From NCBI GenBank assembly GCA_035492455.1, contig DATJJE010000070.1, positions 1 to 64,000 on the forward strand: a stretch of DNA of 64,000 nucleotides. The letters run 5' to 3'. Positions 1-8,574 of the stretch are shown piece by piece. The position numbers were made by a program, and so were the translations under genes. Each line of letters begins with the position of its first letter. The stretch's first letter is position 1. This DNA is from Gp6-AA40 sp035492455. Its GTDB lineage: Bacteria; Acidobacteriota; Vicinamibacteria; Vicinamibacterales; UBA2999. The notes below the pieces were generated by a model. It did not search any database, was not told the DNA's origin, and saw only the letters and a program-made list of their open reading frames with translations.

Positions 1-206
1 TTGTCTACGGTCTGGTCCTCGGCGTGATCGGCGGCCTCGCCGTCGGCCGCGTCATGCGCAGCCTGCTGTTCCAGGTCACGCCGACCGACCCACTCACGCT
101 GATGCTGACGCTGACGGCTCTCGCAGCTGTGGGTCTCGTCGCGACTGTGGGGCCTGCGCTGAGGGCGGCGCGACTGGACCCCCTGACCGCGTTGCGGACT
201 GAATGA
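1..206 (+). CDS. ABC transporter permease, C-terminal fragment (MacB/ADOP-like)
   Basis: Only the last 67 codons are in the window; the gene enters from the left and is read from base 3. The fragment has a hydrophobic helix, a loop with LLFQVTPTDPLT, a second hydrophobic helix and the terminal motif PALRAARLDPLTALRTE. That final pattern (ARRAxRxDPxxALR.E) is the hallmark end of FtsX/MacB-type permeases, and the LLF-V-PTDP loop is typical of the duplicated orphan permeases (ADOP) common in Acidobacteriota. Such proteins sit in the inner membrane and work with a MacB-type ATPase in mechanotransmission or export. The rest of the gene is outside the window, so the substrate and full domain order cannot be judged. 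Confidence 0.85.
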   Translation, partial: VYGLVLGVIGGLAVGRVMRSLLFQVTPTDPLTLMLTLTALAAVGLVATVGPALRAARLDPLTALRTE

Positions 207-213
207 GAATGCG

Positions 214-312
214 TCAGTTGCCTGTTGTCAGTTGCCAGTTCAAAACGGGCGCCTTGCTTGAGGTGGCACTGAGGGCCAGGTTTTGAACTGGAACCTTGGA
301 ACTGGAAACTGA
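214..312. repeat. Inverted repeat built from 7-bp tandem repeats
   Basis: Bases 216-240 read AGTTGCC TGTTGTC AGTTGCC AGTT, and bases 285-312 read GAACTGG AACCTTG GAACTGG AAACTGA, both with a 7-bp period. The inner arms form a perfect 12-bp inverted repeat, CCAGTTCAAAAC at 235-246 and GTTTTGAACTGG at 280-291, around a 33-base loop. It lies between the convergent permease and ppk1 genes, so it could also end transcription from both sides, although there is no T run. Confidence 0.75.
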
Positions 313-326
313 CGGGTCTTGATTCC

Positions 327-2528
327 CTATTCCTGCGCGTCTGCGCGCTTCGAGTACCAGTCCAGCAGGAACTGCTGCGCGTTGAGGGGGTCGATGCCTT
401 CCGGCGGCCGGACGCGAAGATAGCTGCCGTCGGTCTGGAGCTCCCAGGCGCGATGCGAATCGCTCAGGAGCGCTTCGAGGACGGTGTCGCGCAGGTGGCG
501 CTTGATCGAAGGATTCTGAATCGGGCAGATCACTTCGACGCGCCGGTCGAGATTGCGCTCCATCAGGTCCGCGCTGCCGATGTACATCTCTTCATGGCCG
601 CCATTCTGGAACCAGAAGATCCGCGAGTGTTCCAGGAAGCGGCCGACGATCGATCGCACCGTGATGTTGTCGCTGACACCTGGGATGCCCGGGCGCAGGC
701 TGCAGATGCCGCGGACGATCATGTCGATCTGCACCCCCGCCTGTGAGGCGCGATAGAGGACGCGAATCATCTGATCGTCGGTGACGGCGTTCACCTTCAC
801 GATTATCCGCGCGGGCCGGCCGGCCTTCGCATGCTCCGCTTCACGATTGATCAATTCGCAGAGACGCTGACGCAGCTGCACCGGCGCGACGAGCATCGAG
901 CGGTATTCCTTCCGGTTGGAGTAGCCCGTCAGATAGTTGAAGACATCGGACACGTCGCTGACGATGTCGGGATCGGCGGTGAAGTAGCCGAGGTCGGTGT
1001 AAACCTTCGCGGTCTCCGGGTTGTAGTTGCCGGTCGCGGTGTGCACGTAGCGCTGAATGCCGTCGGCTTCCTGGCGCACGACCATGCACAGCTTCGCGTG
1101 CGTCTTCAGGTCGGCGAATCCGTACACCACGTGGATGCCGTGCGATTCCAGCCGCTTCGCCCAGAGGATGTTGTTCCGCTCGTCGAAGCGTGCCTTCAGC
1201 TCGACGAGAACCGCCACCTGCTTGCCTGCTTCCGCCGCCTGGATGAGCAGATTAATCAGCGGCGAGTTCGAACCGATGCGGTACAGCGTCATCTTGATGG
1301 CGATGACGTGCGGATCCTTCACTGCCGCGCGCAGGTACGCTTCGACGGTCCCAAACGACTGATACGGATGGTGAACGAGGACGTCCTGATACCGGAGCTG
1401 GTCGAACAGCACTTCCGGATCTTCGTCCGGGCGCCACAGGCTCTTCGGTGAAAACGGCGCGTATTTCAACTCCGGCCGGTGAATCGTCGTCAGCTGCATC
1501 CACTCGCTGAAACCCAGGCGATAAGCCGTCCGCATGATGACGTCCTCGCCCACTTCGAAGTTGTCCGCGAGGATGTTGAGCACGCGCGCCGGCATGGCCG
1601 CGTCCACCTGCAGCAGCGAGATCGCTCCGTGGCGCAGCTGCTTCAGGCTGCGATCCACAGTTTCGAGCAGATCGTCCGCTTCGTCCTGTTCGATTTCCAG
1701 ATCTGCGTCGCGAATGATGCGGAACAGGTGCGCGCTCTTCACCTGCGTACCCGGGAAAAGCTCCTGCATGTTTCCGTGGATGACGTCCTCCAGGAAAACA
1801 AACGTCTGTCCATCGCGACCGGCGACGGTGTCCGGCAGCTGCACGAATCGCGGCAGCACGTCGGGCACTTTCACGCGCGCGAACTTGGTGCGGTTCCCGT
1901 GGCGTACGACGACCGCGAAGTTCTTGCTCAGATTTGAAATGAGCGGGAACGGATGCCCCGGATCGAACGCCAGCGGCGTCAGCACCGGGTAGATCTCCCG
2001 CGTGAAGTAGGCCGCGAGATATTCGCGAATCTGCGGCGTCCACTGCTCCGGCTCGAGGAACGTAATCTTCTCGGCTGCGAGCAGCCGGCGCAGGTCGTCC
2101 CAGCACGCCGCCTGATCGTCGATCTGTTTGCGTGCACGCGAACGCATCGCATCCAGCTGCTGCTCGGTGTTGTAGCCGTCCGGCGCGACGTCTTCGATTC
2201 CCTCACGCAGCTTCTTCAGCGTGGTCGCGACGCGAATCATGAAGAACTCATCGAGGTTGCTGCCGACGATCGACAGGAACTTGACGCGCTCGATCAGTGG
2301 GTGCGCCGCGTCGAGCGCCTGCACGAGCACGCGCTGGTTGAATTCGAGCCAGCTGAGCTCCCGGTTGATATACAGCGCCGGATTCTTGAGATCGGTCGGA
2401 TCGATCTTGGTGTCCGGCGTTCGCGGCGGGATGACGCGGAGCACAGGCTTATGCCTGGTCGTCGCTCGCGAGCGGCGGTCCGACCGTTGTCTACGTTCGG
2501 GAACTAATGCGTCGGCGGGGGAATCCAT
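327..2528 (-). CDS. ppk1: Polyphosphate kinase 1
   Basis: PPK1 reversibly moves the terminal phosphate of ATP onto inorganic polyphosphate. The 733-residue product has the family layout: N-terminal helical domain starting at NRELSWLEFNQRVL (about residue 55), a head domain, and two phospholipase-D-like C-terminal domains. The phosphorylated histidine is visible in YVHTATGNYNPETAK (about residue 496) and the second conserved histidine in RFLEHSRIFWF (about 634). The length is usual for the family, with a 40-residue basic, probably disordered, N-terminal extension. It is transcribed divergently from the aconitase-like gene across a 109-base gap that must hold both promoters. A PPK2-family kinase lies 38 kb away on the same strand, so the organism probably has two polyphosphate enzymes. 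Confidence 0.97.
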   Translation of the reverse strand: MDSPADALVPERRQRSDRRSRATTRHKPVLRVIPPRTPDTKIDPTDLKNPALYINRELSWLEFNQRVLVQALDAAHPLIERVKFLSIVGSNLDEFFMIRVATTLKKLREGIEDVAPDGYNTEQQLDAMRSRARKQIDDQAACWDDLRRLLAAEKITFLEPEQWTPQIREYLAAYFTREIYPVLTPLAFDPGHPFPLISNLSKNFAVVVRHGNRTKFARVKVPDVLPRFVQLPDTVAGRDGQTFVFLEDVIHGNMQELFPGTQVKSAHLFRIIRDADLEIEQDEADDLLETVDRSLKQLRHGAISLLQVDAAMPARVLNILADNFEVGEDVIMRTAYRLGFSEWMQLTTIHRPELKYAPFSPKSLWRPDEDPEVLFDQLRYQDVLVHHPYQSFGTVEAYLRAAVKDPHVIAIKMTLYRIGSNSPLINLLIQAAEAGKQVAVLVELKARFDERNNILWAKRLESHGIHVVYGFADLKTHAKLCMVVRQEADGIQRYVHTATGNYNPETAKVYTDLGYFTADPDIVSDVSDVFNYLTGYSNRKEYRSMLVAPVQLRQRLCELINREAEHAKAGRPARIIVKVNAVTDDQMIRVLYRASQAGVQIDMIVRGICSLRPGIPGVSDNITVRSIVGRFLEHSRIFWFQNGGHEEMYIGSADLMERNLDRRVEVICPIQNPSIKRHLRDTVLEALLSDSHRAWELQTDGSYLRVRPPEGIDPLNAQQFLLDWYSKRADAQE

Positions 2529-2637
2529 ATCAGCGCGGCAGGAAATAAGGGTCGCGAATCATACCAAACGCATGTAACACGGCTGAGCTTCGCAACCTTC
2601 CGTCAATTCCTACCCAAAACTCTGCAGGACAGATGCC

Positions 2638-4719
2638 ATGCGAGTCCTTGCCGTAACATTCGGAAATATGCAGTCGATCGGTCCCGCGCGGTTAAGGCCG
2701 GGCGTCCGGCTGGACGAACGAAGTCGCGCCCACGCGTCAGCGGATCCGGGCGAAACCCTGCCGCGGGTCATCCGCGGCAAGGCGCTGATCTTCTGGGACC
2801 CCAAGTTGCCGGGCACGAAGTTCGGTAAAAAGCTCGACGCCATCGATACGGACCAGATCACCCCGGCTGCCGATTGTGTGTCTGAAAGTCTCGAAACCCT
2901 GGATGAACGGTGGAAGGCGGGATCGTTCCGCTACCTCATGCCGAACTTTCGCGAGCGTGTGCACCGGGGCGAGAACTTCATTATCGCAGGTGACAGATTC
3001 GCGATCGGCTCGTCACGGGAGATGAGCCCGGCGGGGTTGAAAGGCGTTGCCGAAGAAGCGGGTCTCGAAATGGTGATCGTGTGCGGCAACAACATGGGTG
3101 ACATCTTCCGCCGCAACGCGCTGAACCTCGGACTGCAGGTTGTACAGAGTCCCGACGCCGTCGTGGATGCACGCGATGACGATCAGTTTGAATTCGATCC
3201 GCAGACGCGCCGGTTGACGAACCTGACACAGGGCAAGTCGTACGACCCGGTGCCGTTGACGGCGAAGGAAGACGAAATCCGTCGCAGCGGCGGCATCATC
3301 GCCATCGGCCGTCGCGAGTTCCATGCGTCCATCGAGCGGGCGCCGGAGGTGGAATTTCCGCCGCCGGATCTGGCGCGCCGAATGACGACGACTGAGCAGA
3401 TCGTGTGGGCGCATCGCGTGGACAAGTCGCGTCGCGAGCTGCATCCGGGCGACACCTTGCAGGTCTACGCCGATCTGCTGCCCGCATCCGACGGCACCGC
3501 GCCGTTTGCGATCCACACCTTTAATCAGATCACCGGCGGCAATACGATTTACCCGAGACAGGCCGCCATCGCCAACGATCACTTCGTCTTCACCGGCCGC
3601 GAAGATGATGAGAAGCAGACGAGCATCGGCCGCGCGTTCGCCAAAGAGCACGGCTTGCAGAAGCCGTATTACGCGACGCCTGGCGACGGCATCTTTCATT
3701 TCTATTTTCCCGAGCAGGGGCTCGTGGTGCCTGGCCAGTTCATCCCGGGCGCCGATTCACACAGCCGCGCCTATGGTGCATACGGGTCAGTCGGCATAGG
3801 CGTCGGCTCGACGACGCTCGGGTTCGGGTGGGCGACGGGATACGTCTACTTCACGCTGCCCAAAGCGAGGCGGGTCGTTTTCAACGGCCGGCTCCAGGCA
3901 TGGGTGAGCGGCAAAGACATTGTCCTGGAGCTGTTGCGGCGATGGGGCGTGCAGCAATCGCAGGGCATGTCGGTGGAATTCGTCGATGCGAATCAGCAGC
4001 TGCCGATTGCGTATCGCAACACCATCGCCAACATGATGGCGGAGGCGGAAGCGCTCAACGGCATCTTCGCCGCGGACGACATCACTTATGCGTGGTACGA
4101 GAGCAAGGGTATTCGCGACCTGCCGTACCCGCGCATTGCACCGGGTATTGACGCGCGCTACGGCATCGACGAGACGCTCTCCCTCGACGAGGTGCGTCCG
4201 ATGATCGCCAAGCCTTTCAGCCCGGGCAACGCGTTCCCGGCCGAGGAAGTCGCGCGCGAGCGGATTCAGTTCGACAAGGCACTGATCGGGTCTTGCACGA
4301 ATGGCAGCTACGATGACTTGCTGCAGGCCGCCCTTGTGATCTACAACGCGCGTCGACTGGGCGCGACCAAAGCGGCGCGCACGTTCGTCGTCTTTCCCGG
4401 GTCGGGAGGCGTAGGTAGGCAAATCGAGCGGCCAGACCCGAGACTGGGCGGCGAATCGATCGCGCAAGTATTTCGGTCCGTCGGCGGCGAAATCCGCGCA
4501 TCATGGTGCGGCCCGTGTTTCGGACAGGGTGCGGACGCTTTACAGAAAGGGGAACGGGCGATCACGTCGTTCAATCGGAACTGGCAAAACCGCATGGGTG
4601 TCGGCGGCGAAGGGTACCTGGCGAGTCCCGCGGTGGTGGCTGCATCCGCGCTCGCTGGTTACATGGCGCCGCCATCAGAGCTCGGGCTCGCATGGGACCC
4701 CGAGCAGTACGGGATTTGA
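2638..4719 (+). CDS. Aconitase-family hydratase with swivel domain first
   Basis: A 693-residue [4Fe-4S] dehydratase of the aconitase/isopropylmalate isomerase superfamily. The swivel (LeuD-like) domain is N-terminal, about residues 50-230, with IDTDQITP and the substrate loop AIGSSREMSP (R127). The catalytic LeuC-like part follows, with HTFNQITGG, GADSHSRAYGAYGSVGIGVG and the cluster ligands C553 (GSCTNG), C624 and C627 (WCGPCFGQG). In AcnA-type enzymes the swivel is C-terminal, while AcnB has swivel then catalytic part but preceded by a HEAT-like domain that is missing here. The substrate (citrate, isopropylmalate, homocitrate or methylcitrate-derived) cannot be told from sequence alone. 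The lysozyme-like gene begins 3 bases after the stop, so the two are probably cotranscribed. Confidence 0.9.
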   Translation: MRVLAVTFGNMQSIGPARLRPGVRLDERSRAHASADPGETLPRVIRGKALIFWDPKLPGTKFGKKLDAIDTDQITPAADCVSESLETLDERWKAGSFRYLMPNFRERVHRGENFIIAGDRFAIGSSREMSPAGLKGVAEEAGLEMVIVCGNNMGDIFRRNALNLGLQVVQSPDAVVDARDDDQFEFDPQTRRLTNLTQGKSYDPVPLTAKEDEIRRSGGIIAIGRREFHASIERAPEVEFPPPDLARRMTTTEQIVWAHRVDKSRRELHPGDTLQVYADLLPASDGTAPFAIHTFNQITGGNTIYPRQAAIANDHFVFTGREDDEKQTSIGRAFAKEHGLQKPYYATPGDGIFHFYFPEQGLVVPGQFIPGADSHSRAYGAYGSVGIGVGSTTLGFGWATGYVYFTLPKARRVVFNGRLQAWVSGKDIVLELLRRWGVQQSQGMSVEFVDANQQLPIAYRNTIANMMAEAEALNGIFAADDITYAWYESKGIRDLPYPRIAPGIDARYGIDETLSLDEVRPMIAKPFSPGNAFPAEEVARERIQFDKALIGSCTNGSYDDLLQAALVIYNARRLGATKAARTFVVFPGSGGVGRQIERPDPRLGGESIAQVFRSVGGEIRASWCGPCFGQGADALQKGERAITSFNRNWQNRMGVGGEGYLASPAVVAASALAGYMAPPSELGLAWDPEQYGI

Positions 4720-4722
4720 GAG

Positions 4723-5565
4723 ATGGTCTTGAAACGCGGAACCAACGGCGACAACGTCAGGACGCTGCAGCGCGGCCTCAACAAACTCGGCGCGATGCTG
4801 CTCGTCGACGGCGACTTCGGCAAGAGCACGGAAGCCGCTGTCGTTGACGCGCGGCAGTCGCTGAGCATGCCGGGGCCCTCCGACGAAGTCGAGGATGCGC
4901 TGCAGGCGGCGGTTGCCGCATTGCCCGACCCGTTCCCTCCGCTGAGCGCTGCCGGCGTGACCTTCATGGCGCGCCAGGAAGTGACCGACAGCGCAAACTA
5001 TCGCCGCCGATACCAGACGCCGTGCTGGCCCGGCCGCAAGAGCGGCATCACCATCGGCATCGGCTATGACTGCAGGTTTGTCGACACCAGTCAGTTGCGC
5101 GCTGACTGGGGCGACGAGTTGAACGCGGACGCGATGGCCAAGTTGTGCGGCGTAGTGAAAGTCGTCGGGTCCGACGCGCTGGCCGCGCAGGTGACCTCTG
5201 TTGTCGTCCCGCTCGAGGCGGCGATGCGCGTTTTCGTTCGCCGGACGCTCCCCGAATTTCTCGCGAACGTACGCGCGGCGTTTCCGCATGTCGACGAGTT
5301 GACGCAGCCGCAGCGTACCGCTCTTGTCAGCCTCGTCTATAACCGTGGCGCCGGAATGAAAGATACGGATCCCGTAAAACAGGAAAGACGCGAAATGCGC
5401 ACCATCCGGGATCTGATGACTGCGCGTAATTTCGGACCGGTCGCCGATCAATTCGAATCGATGAAACGACTGTGGGGTCCGGGGAATGATCCAGGTCTCG
5501 TCGAGCGGCGCCAGCAGGAAGCCGATCTATGGCGGGCCGGCTTCTCCGCCCTGAAGCTTGAGTGA
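4723..5565 (+). CDS. Peptidoglycan-binding, lysozyme-like protein
   Basis: This 280-residue protein starts with a peptidoglycan-binding repeat (about residues 1-65: LKRGTNGDNVRTLQRGLNKL then DGDFGKSTEAAV). A second domain, about 80-275, resembles phage/pesticin-type lysozymes. It has a candidate catalytic glutamate in ARQEVTDSANY, the GITIGIGYD turn, and LVSLVYNRGAG as in GH24-like folds. No signal peptide is seen at the chosen ATG, which is odd for a wall hydrolase. Export may use another route, or the protein may act in the cytoplasm or on lysis. The ATG lies 3 bases after the aconitase-like stop, implying translational coupling with a gene of unrelated function. There are no phage genes nearby, so it is more likely a chromosomal or domesticated gene than a prophage endolysin. 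Confidence 0.75.
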   Translation: MVLKRGTNGDNVRTLQRGLNKLGAMLLVDGDFGKSTEAAVVDARQSLSMPGPSDEVEDALQAAVAALPDPFPPLSAAGVTFMARQEVTDSANYRRRYQTPCWPGRKSGITIGIGYDCRFVDTSQLRADWGDELNADAMAKLCGVVKVVGSDALAAQVTSVVVPLEAAMRVFVRRTLPEFLANVRAAFPHVDELTQPQRTALVSLVYNRGAGMKDTDPVKQERREMRTIRDLMTARNFGPVADQFESMKRLWGPGNDPGLVERRQQEADLWRAGFSALKLE

Positions 5566-5586
5566 TACAGTACCGGCCCTGGCTCT

Positions 5587-8355
5587 ATGAAGCCGATCCT
5601 GTTCGCGCTCGCCATCGCGCTTTCGGCGACCGTCGCGGCCGCACAGGCTCAGGATCCGCAGCAGCAACCGCAGCCGCCGTCCCCGACATTCCGCAGCGGA
5701 GTTGACGTCATCACCGTCGACATAGGCGCCGTTGATGGCCGCGGCCAGCCGGTCACGGATCTCCACGCACCGGAATTCACGGTCAAGATTGATGGCCAGG
5801 TGCGCCGCATCGTCAGCGCTGACCTGATCAAGTACAAGTACACGCCGGACGACGGCATCACGCGTCGTCCGGAGCCGAAGCAGCAGCAATTCGAATCGCT
5901 TTTCACCACGAACATCACCGAGCCCGAGGGCCGGATGATCATGATCGCCGTCGATCAGATGAACATCCGGCCAGGCGCGGCGCGACCCATCCTGGAGTCC
6001 GCCGCCCGTTTCCTCGACAAGTTGAATCCCGCCGATCGCGTTGCGTTCATCTCCTATCCAGAGCCGGGCGTCGTCGTTGATTTCACGAGCGATCACCAGC
6101 GTCTGCGCCTGGCCATGCAGAAGGTGATCGGGACGCAGTCACGTTACGTCGGCCGCCGCAACATCGGTCTCGTCGAAGCGATCGACATCGCGCAGAAGGG
6201 CGACGATCGGCGCATGCAGGAAGTCACCAACCGCGAGTGCCGTGGCCTGATCGACATGGCGCTCGAGCAATGCATGCGCGACATCGTCGACGAGTCGAAC
6301 TCGATTCTCTGGACGACCAGGCGCGACACGGAGGCTTCGCTGCTCGGCCTGCGCACGTGGCTGCAGCATCTGGGCGAGACGGAAGGGCAGAAAACACTGA
6401 TTCTGCTGTCGGAAGGCCTGGTCACCGATTCGCCGTCCGATCTCGAAGACGTCGTGCGCGCCGCGATGCGCGGACGCGTCTCCGTCAACGTGCTGTTGAT
6501 GGATGTGCCGCGCGCCGACGCCACGCAGGGACCGCTGCCGCCGACCTTCACTGAAGATCGCGAGCTCGAGATTCGGGGACTGAACGACCTCGCGTCGCTG
6601 TCGCGAGGCACGATCTTCCAGGTGGTCGGCACCGCCGATCGCGCATTCGAGCGGCTTGCGTCGGAGATCTCAGCCTATTACCTGCTCAGTATCGAACAGG
6701 CCCCCTCGGACCGCGACGGCCGCAATCACCGCATCGATGTGTCCGTTCAGCGACGCGGCGTTACGTTGCGCTCACGTCAGGCGTTCGTGCTGGATCCCAC
6801 GGGGGGCCGAAAGACACCCGACGAGTCGCTGGTTGAATCGCTACGATCGCCGCTCGCCGTGGCGGGCGTGCCGCTCCGTCTGACGACGTTCATTTACCAG
6901 GACCCGAAAGCGAACGGCAAAGTACGCGTCGTGATGGCCGCAGACGTCGGTCAGGCTGGAACTCCCACGGGACAGTACACGATGGGCTTCATCGTCGTCG
7001 ATGACCAGGGAAAGGTCGTGGCGTCGCGCAGCGAGAAATTGAAGCTGGAGCCCCTCGAAGGACGGAAGAACGCGTCCCTCTCCTACCTCGACTCTGTGAG
7101 TATCGATCCGGGTGTGTACGAAGTGCGGCTCGCCGCCGTCGACATGGATGGTCGTCATGGCAGCGTCGTTCGCGAGGTGAATGCGTGGAAGATGGCGGGC
7201 GAGGAGTTCACCTACGCCGATCTCGTGGTGAACCACGCAGCGACCGCGAGCGCGGGTTTGCGACCCGATGTAGAGCCGCATGTCGAGGCCGACGGCGTCG
7301 CCGCCTACATGGAGCTCTACGCCGCGTCGGAAGCGACGTTCAAGGACGTGACGGTCAGCTTCGAGATTGCCGATGACGACAGCGCGCCGGCGCTGCTGAC
7401 AATACCGGTCGAGCTCAGGCCTGGCGCTCAGCCGTCATGGCGCAATGCGCTGGGATTCATCGGCGCCGAGCCGCTGCCGGCCGGTCGGTACGTGACGCGC
7501 GCCCGCATCATGAAGGGCGAGAAGCTCGCCGGCGTGCTCGTGCGTCCGTTCATTCTCGAGCCTGCTCCGGTGACGAGAGGCGGCCCCATCGTCATTCCGT
7601 CGGCGTTTGTGCGGGTGGCTGCGTTCGATCGCAACGCCGTGCTGCAGCCCGCGCTGGTCAATGGCATGCTCGATTCGATCGCGGCGCGATCGGCAGCGCT
7701 CAAGAGCGCGATGAGCGAAGCCCGGGCCGGGCGTTACGCGCCGGCGGCGCTCGAGGCGCTGACGGCGGGCGATCAGCAGGCAGCGGCGTTTCTCAAAGGG
7801 CTCGACCTGTACGCGAAGGGGCAGATCAATGAGGCAGCTACGCAGCTGAATATCGCGGCCGGTCCGCGGCGCGAGTTCTATCCCGCGGCGCTGCTGCTCG
7901 GCGCGTGCTTCGCGGCGGGCGGCAAGGATCGCGACGCGGCGGGCATCTGGCAGCTGGCGCTCGGGGCGGAGGACCGCCCGCTGATCGCCTACACGCTGCT
8001 GGCCGATGCCCGCATGCGCGACGGCCAGACCGATTCGGTCGTCGACGTGTTGAAACCCGCCTACGCGAAGAACCCGACCAACGATGAACTTGGCAGGCGC
8101 CTCGCGATTGCGTACCTGATGACGGCCGCGTTCGGCGACGCGCTTCCCATTCTGGACAGCTACCTGACCCGGCATCCCAACGACCCCGATGTGCTCTTTG
8201 CCGCGGTGCTCGCGCAGTATCAGGTGTCGCTCGTCACCGGCGCCGAGTTGACCGCGGCGGACAAGGCGCGGCTGCTCAAATACGAGAGAGCGTATAAAGG
8301 CCCTCAACAGGCGCTGTTGGCGAAGTACGTGACCGCTCTGGGCGTCGCCCGCTGA
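5587..8355 (+). CDS. Secreted VWFA-related protein with TPR region (acidobacterial type)
   Basis: The 922-residue product has a clear signal peptide (MKPILFALAIALSATVAAAQ) and a proline/glutamine-rich linker. A domain of the acidobacterial VWFA-related type follows (about 40-400, beginning FRSGVDVITVDIGAVDGRGQ), then beta-rich regions, then a helical TPR-like tail from about 690 (YPAALLLGACFAAGGKDRDA; AYAKNPTNDELGRRLAIAYL). The metal-site motif DxSxS of true VWFA domains is degenerate here (VDQMNI), so metal-dependent ligand binding is doubtful. This family is greatly expanded in Acidobacteriota and its function is not established; a surface or periplasmic scaffold is the usual guess. It starts 21 bases after the lysozyme-like gene and may belong to the same transcript. 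Confidence 0.85.
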   Translation: MKPILFALAIALSATVAAAQAQDPQQQPQPPSPTFRSGVDVITVDIGAVDGRGQPVTDLHAPEFTVKIDGQVRRIVSADLIKYKYTPDDGITRRPEPKQQQFESLFTTNITEPEGRMIMIAVDQMNIRPGAARPILESAARFLDKLNPADRVAFISYPEPGVVVDFTSDHQRLRLAMQKVIGTQSRYVGRRNIGLVEAIDIAQKGDDRRMQEVTNRECRGLIDMALEQCMRDIVDESNSILWTTRRDTEASLLGLRTWLQHLGETEGQKTLILLSEGLVTDSPSDLEDVVRAAMRGRVSVNVLLMDVPRADATQGPLPPTFTEDRELEIRGLNDLASLSRGTIFQVVGTADRAFERLASEISAYYLLSIEQAPSDRDGRNHRIDVSVQRRGVTLRSRQAFVLDPTGGRKTPDESLVESLRSPLAVAGVPLRLTTFIYQDPKANGKVRVVMAADVGQAGTPTGQYTMGFIVVDDQGKVVASRSEKLKLEPLEGRKNASLSYLDSVSIDPGVYEVRLAAVDMDGRHGSVVREVNAWKMAGEEFTYADLVVNHAATASAGLRPDVEPHVEADGVAAYMELYAASEATFKDVTVSFEIADDDSAPALLTIPVELRPGAQPSWRNALGFIGAEPLPAGRYVTRARIMKGEKLAGVLVRPFILEPAPVTRGGPIVIPSAFVRVAAFDRNAVLQPALVNGMLDSIAARSAALKSAMSEARAGRYAPAALEALTAGDQQAAAFLKGLDLYAKGQINEAATQLNIAAGPRREFYPAALLLGACFAAGGKDRDAAGIWQLALGAEDRPLIAYTLLADARMRDGQTDSVVDVLKPAYAKNPTNDELGRRLAIAYLMTAAFGDALPILDSYLTRHPNDPDVLFAAVLAQYQVSLVTGAELTAADKARLLKYERAYKGPQQALLAKYVTALGVAR

Positions 8356-8460
8356 ACTTCCGCGTGTAATACGCAGTCCAGATTGCGATTGCCGGCGTGC
8401 CGACGATCGTTGGCGCGAGCTGGGTGCGGCCGCCTTTCCTCGAGACGGGCGGGATGAACA
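8341..8460 (-). other. Possible coding remnant in the 8356-8574 gap
   Basis: The 219 bases between the VWFA and glycosidase genes hold no clear gene. On the minus strand an open frame from an ATG at 8460 encodes MFIPPVSRKGGRTQLAP followed by a hydrophobic stretch TIVGTPAIAIWTAYYTRKF. Its third codon positions are mostly G or C, as in real genes here. It has no ribosome binding site, no family I recognise, and it runs on into the 3' end of the VWFA gene. A gene remnant is possible; chance is equally possible. Confidence 0.2.
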
Positions 8461-8574
8461 TCGAGTGCGGTTGATGGCGGGTGGCATTCTGTCGAAGCTT
8501 GGTGTCCACGATCGCACTCGCACCGTGCTGAGAGCGCCGGAGCGCCGCTACATTTAGACAGAACCCCCGCACCC

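Noticed and set aside
4723..5565. Prophage endolysin
   Set aside because: No phage structural, integrase or holin gene nearby and no attachment sites; neighbours are chromosomal.
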